Source: Hyalangium versicolor
GTDB taxonomy: Bacteria > Myxococcota > Myxococcia > Myxococcales > Myxococcaceae
Length of the DNA: 64,000 bases
Assembly (NCBI RefSeq): GCF_020103695.1
Contig: NZ_JAHXBF010000042.1
Coordinates: 28,510-92,509, forward strand
Direction: 5' to 3'
Shown: in pieces, positions 39,401 through 46,435 of the stretch
Numbering within the stretch: the stretch's first letter is position 1
How the letters are laid out: every line of letters begins with the position of its first letter
Program-made: the position numbers and the translations under genes
The notes under the pieces: model-generated
Told to the model about the DNA's origin: nothing
The model's input: the letters and a program-made list of their open reading frames with translations, nothing else
Databases searched by the model: none

Positions 39401-42400
39401 CCAATGTGCCCGGCACCTACTCCATCCACTACAGCTCCACCGATCCTTCGGGCAACAAGGGCACCTCCTCCTCTGCCCGCACCATCACCGTCCAGGACAC
39501 CCTGCCTCCCGCTCTCTCCCTGCTCGGCTCGGCGCTCCTGAGCCTGGAGTGCGGTTCGCCCTACTCCGACCCGGGCGCCACCGCTCATGACCAGTGCACG
39601 GGCGACCTCTCGGGGGCCATCGTCCAGTCCGGCTCGGTCGACTCCTCGGTGCCTGGCGACTACATGCTCACCTACAGCGTGGCCGACGCCTCTGGCCACA
39701 GCGCCTCGGCTCAGCGCGGAGTGCAGGTCCAGGACACGCTGCCTCCCTCCATCTCGCTGCGGGGGCCGTCCACCCAGGACATCGAGTGCGGCACGATCTA
39801 CCCAGACCCCGGTGCCACGGCCACCGACCTGTGCGCCGGCGACCTGACGGGCTTCATCATCCAGACCGGCGAGCTGAAAGCCTGGGTGCCGGGCCACTAC
39901 ACGCTGAGCTACAAGGTGCAGGACCCCAGCGGCCACAGTGCTTCGACCTTCCGCACGGTGAACGTGCGCGACACGCGGCCTCCGTCCCTCATGCTCGCGG
40001 GGCCGTCGGAGCTGTCCTTGGAATGCGGCGCCTCCTTCCAGGATCCCGGCGCCCAGGCAACCGACTCGTGCGCGGACGATGTGAACTCTCGCGTCCAGGT
40101 CTCGGGCCAGGTGGATACGGGCGCGCCGGGCACGTACCTCCTGAGCTATGGCGTCACGGACCCGTCCGGCAACGCAGCCACGCCGGTCCACCGCACCGTG
40201 ACTGTGAAGGACAGCGGCGCGCCGGTGCTCTCGCTCAACGGCCCGAGCACGCTGACGATGGAGTGCGGTGAGCCCTACAAGGACCCGGGTGCCACGGCGC
40301 TCGACGCCTGCGCGGGAGACGTGACGGCTCGCATCGAGCACTCCGGCACGCTCGATCCCCACACGCCGGGCAGCTACACGCTCCACTACCTCGCCACGGA
40401 TCCCTCCGGCCAGAAGGCGGAGTTGGACCGGGCCGTCCAGGTGGTCGACACGCGCGCGCCCTCCATCGCATGCCCCGAGCCCCTCAACGTGCAGGTGCTC
40501 GAGGCGAACGAGGCCACCGTCACGCCGGGCGCGGCCATGGCCACCGACTCGTGCGACCTGGCGGTCCAGGTGAGCCAGCCCGACCAGACGCACTTCCCGC
40601 TGGGCACCACGGAGCTGAAGTACACGGCGAAGGATGCGTCCGGGAACACCGCGAGCTGCACCACCACCGTCACGGTGCTGCTCATCAAACTGCCGGACAC
40701 GTGGATCCTCTCGGGCCCCCCCGCCGAGACACAGGACACGGAGGCCCAGTTCGAGTTCGCCGCCTCCAAGCCGGATGTGACGTACGAGTGCAGCTTGGAG
40801 GGCGGCGAGTTCATGCCGTGCTCGAAGCTCACCTCCCTCGAAGGACTCTCCGAGGGTCCCCACCAGCTCCTGGTTCGCGCCAGGGACAGCCTGGGCAATG
40901 TGGATCCCACCCCGGCCCAGGGCACGTGGACGGTCCTGCCTCCTCCCATCGACTGGGACCGCGCAGTGCTGGGCGGTGGCAACGGCTGTGCCTCCACGGG
41001 CAGCGGCCCGTCGATGCTGGCGATGATGGGGCTGGCGATGGCGCTGCTCACCGGGAGGCGCCGGCTCTCCCGCGAGCGTGCTCGCACGGTGCCGGGGCTG
41101 CTCGGTGCCGCAGCGATGCTGCTGAGCGCCCCGAGCTCCGCGCAGACGCGGCAGCTGCCCACCTTCGAGATGGAGCGGCTGAGCCTCAACCCCAGCGCCG
41201 CGGGCTCACTGGTGCTCGGCACGGGCGAGCTGTTGCCGGACGGCGCCTACCGCGTCTCCCTCACTGGCCACTACGAGAACGATCCGCTCGTGTTCGTGCA
41301 GAACGGCGAGCGGCTGGGCTCCGTCGTCCACTACCGGGCCACAGCGCACTTCTCCGCGGCCTACGGTCTAATGGACAAGCTGGAGATCGGCGTGCAGATC
41401 CCCTTCCTGCTCTCCCAGCGCGGAGATGACCTCACGGCGCGGGGGCTCGCCAGGCCCGCGGAGGGCCCGGCGCTGGGCACTCCGATGTTGAGCGCGCGCT
41501 GGAGGCTGCTGTCCGAGCGCCACGAGGATCCCGTGGACCTGTCCGTGGGCGTGCAGGCGGGCCCGAGGCTGGGCCGGGCGGAGGCGCTGGCGCGGGAGCA
41601 GCGAGCCATCCCGAGCATCATGGTGGGCCGCCGCCAGGGCTTCCTGCGCGGCGCGCTGGATGCGGGCGTGCTGCTGCGGCCCCGCACCATCCTGACGCCG
41701 GACTCGAAGATCCAGGACGAGATCGGCTACGCGCTGCGCGTGGGCGCCATGCTGGCCACCACCGGAGAGGGCCTTCGCGCGGAGACGTCCGTCATCGCCG
41801 CGGTGCCCCTGCGGCGCGAGGGCACCTCCTTCGAGGCCATGGGGGGCGTGCGAATGCCGGTGAATGCCTCCGTCGAGGCATATGCCCTGGGAGGCCTGGG
41901 CTACGGCACCGCGCCTGGGACACCGGACTTCCGGCTGTTGCTCGGCGTGGCCTACGTGTACACGCCCCCGACGTGCATCGCGGGAGGTCGGCACACCCCG
42001 GAGCAGTGTCCGCACCTGGATGACGACGAGGACGGCGTGAGCAACGGCAACGACGCCTGCCCCATCGAGGGAGGGAAGGTGGACGAGAAGGGCTGCCCGC
42101 TGGAGGACACGGACGGAGATGGCCTCGAGGACAGGGTGGACCAGTGCCCGAGGGAGCCCGGCCTGCCGCAGTTCCAGGGCTGCCCGGACCAGGACACCGA
42201 CGGCCTGCCGGACGCGGTGGACCAGTGCCCCACCGAGCCGGGCCCAGCGGACCACCTGGGCTGCCCGCCAAAGGACTCGGACGAGGATGGGGTGCTGGAC
42301 GAACAGGACGCCTGCCCCGAGGTGGCCGGCCTGCCGGAGTTGAACGGCTGCCTGCCCCTGGACACGGACGGAGACACCCTGCCGGACGATCTGGACAACT

Positions 42401-42834
42401 GCCCGTGCCAGCCCGGCCCTCCGGACAACGAGGGCTGCCCCGAGAAGGAGCGGCAGTTGGTGTCCATCCAGAGGGATCGCATCGCGCTCAAGGAGACGAT
42501 CCACTTCGAGTTCAACAAGGTCACCATCCAGCCCCGCTCCTACCCGCTGCTGGATCAGATGGTGTCTGTCCTCAACGAGCACCCGAACGTCATCTCCGTG
42601 CTCATCGAGGGCCACACGGATGACTGGGGCCCGGACGACTACAACCTCTCTCTCTCCCAGCGGCGGGCGGAGGCGGTGCGAGCATACCTGGCCCAGCACG
42701 GGGTGGCTCCCGAGCGCATGGAGGCGCACGGCTACGGAGAGACCCGTCCCGTGGCGACCAACGCCACGCCAGAGGGCCGCGCCATCAACCGCCGCGTCGA
42801 CTTCATGACCCGCTCCGCGGAGCCCCGCCCCTAG
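36415..42834 (+). CDS. Giant surface protein: lipoprotein with Ig-like repeats, internal MYXO-CTERM, then OmpA-type porin
   Basis: 2139 residues in one frame. A lipoprotein signal peptide (LLAGSC at ~34) is followed by an unknown domain (~50-310), a Myxococcus Cys-rich repeat (CGDGAVDLNQGEECDEG), eleven DUF5011-like Ig repeats and a HYR repeat (~470-1420). A MYXO-CTERM-like signal comes at ~1523-1555 (GNGCASTGSGPSML, hydrophobic span, GRRR). Directly after it a second signal-peptide-like segment (LLGAAAMLLSAPSSAQ), a beta-barrel-like region, six thrombospondin type-3 calcium repeats (DTDGDGLEDRVDQCP) and an OmpA peptidoglycan-binding domain (EGHTDDWGPDDYNLSLSQRR) follow. It looks like two surface proteins in one chain. 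The ATG at 36415 has GAGGGG before it; one at 36349 is less likely. Confidence 0.88.
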   Translation: MHTTPRTAHHRRDLRGVWGASLLVMSLLAGSLLAGSCSPEQGAAELEPALEHESSPLQNANSTNKVLILSSSVKGGLNSREARAVAAASPTTEIQMVTPEKWKGMTPKEFMSYRALIIGDAACQSGAAAFQAAVDSRDSWGLIVDGDVAIFGTDPSNNNTEQLVENGIRFVLNSVQKRTGMYIALGCAYQNAPAGTPVQLLTPFGSFKVQGVPGCADSAHMFGMWGDLLSRDLWDGLLSGDGCAARSVFTSYPDHNFSFAAIAMKSSGAPVPGQRSYVDFLYDPGVDTAFGGAPYILVRGAEAQSAGCGLPNPTLDEQCDLGDDLNGMPAVKGQKARDTCSYSCHLQWCGDGAVDLNQGEECDEGVNNGRTGDARGEIGTCSASCKLTTQAPPPSNPPHALCRDVSTAAEMTCGVAASIDNGSYDPDGDLVSCSQTPAGPYGIGATVVTLTCVDRQGHTDACSGQVTVLDRVVPTLVLNGSAHPSMECTQGGAYADPWATANDLCDGALDAVRTGAVRAGVPADYSLKYSVTDSAGNSPPSVQRLVSVTDTLAPNILLKGPDAQSQECGTPYIDLGATALDQCAGNLTSELAVSGTVDAQVLGRYTLRYNVKDPAGHSAKEAARVVTVTDTQAPSVSLNGPREAQVECGGPGYMDPGATATDLCAGALPAVPTTVADPNVPGSYTIHYRATDPSGNTAVSANGRTVTVRDTLPPTISLLGSALPSLECGTPYADPGATARDQCAGDLTSSIVQSGSVDFHTLGTYPLTYSVADSAGHSASTQRKVKVSDTLPPSISLKGPLSVSLECGGDPFTDPGALADDVCAGQWPATPTTAANPNVPGTYDIHYAATDPSGNTATSTTSRTVRVSDTLPPSLSLNGSPSLSLECGSPYKDPGATARDQCSGDLTASIVQSGSVDSHAPGLYRLTYKVADGAGLQASGERSVTVSDTLAPLVSLVGPLNLAVECGDSSFVDPGATADDVCAGSLPAQPESLANPNVPGTYSIHYSSTDPSGNKGTSSSARTITVQDTLPPALSLLGSALLSLECGSPYSDPGATAHDQCTGDLSGAIVQSGSVDSSVPGDYMLTYSVADASGHSASAQRGVQVQDTLPPSISLRGPSTQDIECGTIYPDPGATATDLCAGDLTGFIIQTGELKAWVPGHYTLSYKVQDPSGHSASTFRTVNVRDTRPPSLMLAGPSELSLECGASFQDPGAQATDSCADDVNSRVQVSGQVDTGAPGTYLLSYGVTDPSGNAATPVHRTVTVKDSGAPVLSLNGPSTLTMECGEPYKDPGATALDACAGDVTARIEHSGTLDPHTPGSYTLHYLATDPSGQKAELDRAVQVVDTRAPSIACPEPLNVQVLEANEATVTPGAAMATDSCDLAVQVSQPDQTHFPLGTTELKYTAKDASGNTASCTTTVTVLLIKLPDTWILSGPPAETQDTEAQFEFAASKPDVTYECSLEGGEFMPCSKLTSLEGLSEGPHQLLVRARDSLGNVDPTPAQGTWTVLPPPIDWDRAVLGGGNGCASTGSGPSMLAMMGLAMALLTGRRRLSRERARTVPGLLGAAAMLLSAPSSAQTRQLPTFEMERLSLNPSAAGSLVLGTGELLPDGAYRVSLTGHYENDPLVFVQNGERLGSVVHYRATAHFSAAYGLMDKLEIGVQIPFLLSQRGDDLTARGLARPAEGPALGTPMLSARWRLLSERHEDPVDLSVGVQAGPRLGRAEALAREQRAIPSIMVGRRQGFLRGALDAGVLLRPRTILTPDSKIQDEIGYALRVGAMLATTGEGLRAETSVIAAVPLRREGTSFEAMGGVRMPVNASVEAYALGGLGYGTAPGTPDFRLLLGVAYVYTPPTCIAGGRHTPEQCPHLDDDEDGVSNGNDACPIEGGKVDEKGCPLEDTDGDGLEDRVDQCPREPGLPQFQGCPDQDTDGLPDAVDQCPTEPGPADHLGCPPKDSDEDGVLDEQDACPEVAGLPELNGCLPLDTDGDTLPDDLDNCPCQPGPPDNEGCPEKERQLVSIQRDRIALKETIHFEFNKVTIQPRSYPLLDQMVSVLNEHPNVISVLIEGHTDDWGPDDYNLSLSQRRAEAVRAYLAQHGVAPERMEAHGYGETRPVATNATPEGRAINRRVDFMTRSAEPRP
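37822..40680 (+). repeat. Tandem Ig-like (DUF5011/HYR) repeat units in coding sequence
   Basis: Twelve units of ~78-80 codons, each starting D[TS]xxPxxxLxG, with ECG near residue 18 and a second Cys in CAG/CTG near residue 35, probably a disulfide. Units 3, 5 and 7 share PNVPGxYxIHYxxTDPSGN; units 4, 6 and 8 share IVQSGSVDS and LTYSVAD, so a pair of units was copied as a block. Confidence 0.85.
40978..41142 (+). other. Internal MYXO-CTERM-like signal followed by a second signal peptide
   Basis: The codons give GNGCASTGSGP, a hydrophobic stretch (MLAMMGLAMALL), the basic GRRRLSRERAR, and then a new hydrophobic segment ending SAPSSAQ. The Gly-Cys, span and Arg cluster is the tripartite MYXO-CTERM pattern, normally found only at the C-terminus. 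No stop codon intervenes. Confidence 0.75.
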
Positions 42835-42879
42835 AACGCGCCAGTGAGCGAGACAGGGACGCGGCAGAATCCCGCAACC

Positions 42880-42896
42880 TGTGGCAGGACGCCGCG
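42880..42896 (+). promoter_or_regulatory. Candidate enhancer site, copy 5
   Basis: TGTGGC-AGGAC-GCCGCG fits the island dyad fully. A weaker version, CGCGGC-AGAAT-CCCGCA, lies 20 bases upstream (42860-42876). The distance to the predicted start is about 117 bases. Confidence 0.6.
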
Positions 42897-42978
42897 CGTC
42901 ATGGCCCTGGCTTGACTCGAGCCGGGGCCCGCTGTCCACAAACGCTGGGATTTCGAGAGGATGGCCGGCAGTGAAGCG

Positions 42979-42994
42979 TGGCACCGGTGTTGCT
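42979..42994 (+). promoter_or_regulatory. Sigma54 -24/-12 promoter of the second PATAN gene
   Basis: TGGCACCGGTGTTGCT, a perfect match to the core consensus TGGCAC-N5-TTGCT. The predicted start at about 43005 is only three bases before the ATG at 43008, so the transcript would be nearly leaderless. Confidence 0.8.
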
Positions 42995-43007
42995 CTGACT
43001 CACCGGT

Positions 43008-43637
43008 ATGAAAACGATCCTTCTCGTCAACGATAACCACTGCGTCCACGCAACGGCCATCTGTGCCTTCGCCCCCTACCCGGAGTTCCGCTTGCTCACG
43101 GCCTCGAGCTACCTGGAGGCGCTCTGGACGCTGTGTGATGTGGAAGTGGACCTGGTCATCGTCCACACGGGCCTGCCCGATCGCGCGGGGCTGGAGTTGC
43201 TGACCTACCTGGCCAACTACCGCCCCAAGGTGGCCGTGCTGACGACGAGCCGGGTGCGGAAGACGGAGAAGCTCGAGACCCTGGTCTGGCGGGGACACCT
43301 GAGCCGGCCCCTGACGCCGCACGCGCTGGTCTCCCGGGTGAAGGACTGCCTGCGGAGCCAGGCGAGCGAGGAGTACCGGTCCCTGGCCCTGCACGATCTG
43401 CTGCGGATCCTCTGTCACGAGCGCGAGACGTGCGTCCTGCGCATGAAGCAGGGCCTGCGCTCGGGGACGTTCCAGTTCCAGCAGGGTCAGATCCTCCAGG
43501 TGGCCTGCGAGGACACGTTCGGCGCGGCCGCCGCCCATCATATGATGAGCTGGGAGTCCCCGTGGTTCCGGGTGGAGCCGCTCCCGGAGCCCTCCGCGAG
43601 CCGCCCGCACTGCAAGGACGAGCGGATCCTGGCCTGA
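43008..43637 (+). CDS. Pseudo-receiver-PATAN (DUF4388) regulator
   Basis: A 209-residue two-domain protein. Residues 1-115 have the receiver fold (MKTILLVNDNHCVH at the start; LVIVHTGLPDRAGLELL), but the phospho-acceptor Asp is His, so normal phosphorylation is not expected. Residues ~120-205 are a PATAN domain (LHDLLRILCHERETCVLRM, FQFQQGQILQVACEDTFG, MMSWESPWFRVE). It parallels the protein at 35196. There is no Shine-Dalgarno sequence before the ATG, and the receiver begins at its second residue, so the start is firm. It sits alone between the surface protein and gpmI. Confidence 0.85.
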   Translation: MKTILLVNDNHCVHATAICAFAPYPEFRLLTASSYLEALWTLCDVEVDLVIVHTGLPDRAGLELLTYLANYRPKVAVLTTSRVRKTEKLETLVWRGHLSRPLTPHALVSRVKDCLRSQASEEYRSLALHDLLRILCHERETCVLRMKQGLRSGTFQFQQGQILQVACEDTFGAAAAHHMMSWESPWFRVEPLPEPSASRPHCKDERILA

Positions 43638-43764
43638 GGGGGCCCTTCCACCCACTCGCCCACCGCCTGTGCGCCCTGGGCTCCGCCGTCCGCCGAGCGA
43701 CGGCACGGCCGAGGCCTCGCATTTTTCCCTCCCTCCGGGCTCCTATGTGGATAGTTTTGAGCCC

Positions 43765-45306
43765 ATGACGACACCCGCGCACAAGGTTCTGCTCTGCATC
43801 CTGGATGGCTGGGGCATCCGCAAGGAACGCGAGGACAACGCGATCCTCATTGCCGGCACCCCCCATCTGGAGCGCATCTCCCACGGCTTCCCCTTCACGG
43901 AGCTCCAGACCTCCGGCCTGGCCGTGGGCCTGCCGGAAGGGCAGATGGGCAACTCGGAGGTGGGCCACACCAACATCGGTGCGGGCCGGATCGTCTACCA
44001 GGACCTGGTGCGCATCAACCGGGCGTGCGAGTCCGGGGAGCTGGGCAACAACCCCATCATCCGCGCGGCCATGGACAAGGCGAAGGCGGACGGCAAGGCG
44101 TTCCACCTGCTGGGGCTCGTGTCTCCGGGTGGCGTGCACTCGTCAATGGATCACCTCTACTGCCTGCTGAAGGCGGCGAGGGATCGCGGCCTGCCGCAGG
44201 TGTACATCCACGCGTTCCTCGACGGGAGAGACACGCCGCCGCAGAGCGGCCTGGGCTACGTGGAGGAGCTGGAGCGCTTCCTGAAGGAGACGCAGGCCGC
44301 GAAGATCGCCACGGTGGGCGGGCGCTACTACGGCATGGATCGCGACAAGCGGTGGGACCGTGTGAAGCAGCACTACGACGCCATCGTGTTCGGCCAGGGC
44401 CCGAAGGCGCCGGACGCGCTGTCCGCGATTCGCGCCTCGTACGCGGAGAAGATCACCGACGAGTTCGTCCACCCCACGATCATCTCCCAGGGAGATGGGA
44501 CGCCGGTGGGGCGCATCAAGGATGGGGACGTGGTGATGTTCTTCAACTTCCGCGCGGACCGGGCCCGCGAGATGACGCGCGCGTTGGCCTACCCGGACTT
44601 CAAGGAGTTCGAACGCGGCGGGCTGGTGCTGGGCCGGTACGTGTGCATGACCCAGTACGACGAGACGTTTGATTTGCCGGTGGCGTACGGGCCGGAGCAG
44701 CCGCAGGAGATCTTCCCGCAGATCCTGGCGGAGCAGGGGCTCAAGCAGTTCCGCACGGCGGAGACGGAGAAGTACGCGCACGTGACATTCTTCTTCAACG
44801 GGGGCCGCGAGGTGGTGTTCCCGGGAGAGGAGCGGCACCTGGTGCCGTCGCCGCGAGACGTGAAGACGTACGACTTGAAGCCGGAGATGTCGGCTCGCGA
44901 GGTGACGGCGGAGCTGGTGAAGCGGCTCGATTCGGGGAAGTACGACTTCGCGCTGGTGAACTTCGCGAACCCGGACATGGTGGGGCACAGCGGCAGGCTG
45001 GACGCGGCCATCCAGGCGGTAAAGGTGGTGGACGAGTGCCTGGGGCAGTTGGGCGCGGCGTGCCAGCGCAACGGCTGGGTGCTGGCCATCTCGGCGGACC
45101 ACGGCAACTGCGAGCAGATGAAGGACCCGGTGACGGGCGAGCCGCACACGGCGCACACGCTCAACCCGGTGCCCTTCTATTTGATCCACCCGGCGTTCCG
45201 CGGGCAGAAGCTGCGGCCGGGCGTGCTGGCGGACATCGCACCCACGCTGTGCAAGGTGATGGGCCTGCCGCAGCCCAAGGAGATGAACCGCCAGGGCCTG
45301 CTCTGA
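43765..45306 (+). CDS. gpmI: 2,3-bisphosphoglycerate-independent phosphoglycerate mutase
   Basis: Glycolytic and gluconeogenic enzyme that interconverts 3- and 2-phosphoglycerate through a phosphoserine and two metal ions. The 513 residues match the family. Landmarks are LCILDGWGIRKEREDNAI (metal Asp), QMGNSEVGHTNIGAGR (nucleophile Ser), HAFLDGRDTPPQSG, FFNFRADRAREMTRAL, YAHVTFFFNGG, NFANPDMVGHSG and ISADHGNCEQM. The ATG at 43765 starts the conserved N-terminus. It is a single gene. Confidence 0.97.
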   Translation: MTTPAHKVLLCILDGWGIRKEREDNAILIAGTPHLERISHGFPFTELQTSGLAVGLPEGQMGNSEVGHTNIGAGRIVYQDLVRINRACESGELGNNPIIRAAMDKAKADGKAFHLLGLVSPGGVHSSMDHLYCLLKAARDRGLPQVYIHAFLDGRDTPPQSGLGYVEELERFLKETQAAKIATVGGRYYGMDRDKRWDRVKQHYDAIVFGQGPKAPDALSAIRASYAEKITDEFVHPTIISQGDGTPVGRIKDGDVVMFFNFRADRAREMTRALAYPDFKEFERGGLVLGRYVCMTQYDETFDLPVAYGPEQPQEIFPQILAEQGLKQFRTAETEKYAHVTFFFNGGREVVFPGEERHLVPSPRDVKTYDLKPEMSAREVTAELVKRLDSGKYDFALVNFANPDMVGHSGRLDAAIQAVKVVDECLGQLGAACQRNGWVLAISADHGNCEQMKDPVTGEPHTAHTLNPVPFYLIHPAFRGQKLRPGVLADIAPTLCKVMGLPQPKEMNRQGLL

Positions 45307-45319
45307 GACGAGAGGCCAG

Positions 45320-46435
45320 TCACACGGGAGCCATCAACATGGCTCCTCGATGCGGTCCCACGGAGCTTCCCATGAGCAGACACGTCCGAGTCACGGGCGG
45401 GTCTCTCATATATGTGTGCGCGGCAATGATGGCGGCCGTGGGCAGGGTGGCAGCGCCGAGGTCCCCAAACCGCAGCGGTAGGAAGTCCGCCTGCACCTCA
45501 TCCGCGGCGATGGGCTGGTAATCCTTCCCCGCGGAGTCGAGCCCTCCCGGAGCAACTCCACGCGGCAAGGCCAGTTGAAATTCCTGGGCGCGGTAGTTCT
45601 CGTTGGTGAGATCGCCCAACAACCACTCCAGCCGCCGTCCCGACGCGGGCAGCCCCTGCACCGCTCCCCGAACCGCCTGCGCCAGCCCGTTTCCCGTGCA
45701 GCTCTGCTCGGAGAACATCGCTCCTGGCTCGAACCCCGTCGCCACGGCCTCCACGCGGGCCAGAACGGGCAGCCCCTGGCGCTGGGCCACGCGAGGCCGC
45801 ATGAGCACGAGGAAGGCCGCCCCCTCTCCCGGGATGAAGCTGTCCAGGTTGTCCCCATCGAACAGCCGCTCCTGGGTCAGCAGCTCGTCCACCACCTCGG
45901 GCGCATAGTAGGTGTCGACACCTCCGACGATGGCCGCCTCGAGCCGCCCCGAGGCCACCTCCGAGAAGGCCTCCAGCGCCCATGCCAGCGAGGCATGCCC
46001 GCGAGGAACCAGGTTGACGGGCATCTTCCCCGCGTGCCGGTTGCACCAGGCCTGGACGCTCTGCTCCAGCCGCCGCCGCTCCGCGACGTGCTCGCGTCCC
46101 GCCCCCTCGCCATACCGCTCCGGCAGCCCCAGCCACAGTGCACGCGGCCCGCCGCCCCCTCCGGCTCCCAGCGCCGGCACCAGCTCCTCGAGCGCTCCCA
46201 GTGCGAGCGCCTCCATCCGCTCCACTCCGACAGCCCGTGGAGACAGCGTGCGAGCCAACACCATGGTGGCCCGAAAGCCATTGGCGCAGCGGAAGGGAGA
46301 CTCGACCACCCCGGTGGCCTCGGCCCGCCAGAAGGCCCAGCTCTGCGCGGCGTTGAAGGCCAGCCCGTTGAAGGCTCCCGTCCCCACGATGGCGACCGCG
46401 TTCCCCTGCTCGCGCCACTGCGCTGGCCCTGCCAT
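45320..46435 (-). CDS. Beta-ketoacyl synthase-like (thiolase fold) protein, catalytic Cys missing
   Basis: A 371-residue thiolase-fold protein and the last gene of the VgrG operon. AVAIVGTGAFNGLAFNAAQ, IVGGVDTYYAPEVVDEL and SFIPGEGAAFLVLMR are typical of ketoacyl synthases. However, where these have a DTACSS nucleophile elbow it reads LVPRGHASLAWALEA, with no Cys, so it is probably not a condensing enzyme. Similar proteins recur in VgrG/DUF2169/DUF4150 loci of myxobacteria, as I remember. A role in effector loading or modification is possible but unproven. Its ATG overlaps the stop of the DUF2169 gene. Confidence 0.8.
   Translation of the reverse strand: MAGPAQWREQGNAVAIVGTGAFNGLAFNAAQSWAFWRAEATGVVESPFRCANGFRATMVLARTLSPRAVGVERMEALALGALEELVPALGAGGGGGPRALWLGLPERYGEGAGREHVAERRRLEQSVQAWCNRHAGKMPVNLVPRGHASLAWALEAFSEVASGRLEAAIVGGVDTYYAPEVVDELLTQERLFDGDNLDSFIPGEGAAFLVLMRPRVAQRQGLPVLARVEAVATGFEPGAMFSEQSCTGNGLAQAVRGAVQGLPASGRRLEWLLGDLTNENYRAQEFQLALPRGVAPGGLDSAGKDYQPIAADEVQADFLPLRFGDLGAATLPTAAIIAAHTYMRDPPVTRTCLLMGSSVGPHRGAMLMAPV

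Noticed and set aside
42835..42978. Small gene between the surface protein and the PATAN gene
   Set aside because: No start with a ribosome site; the sequence is better explained by enhancer sites and a promoter.
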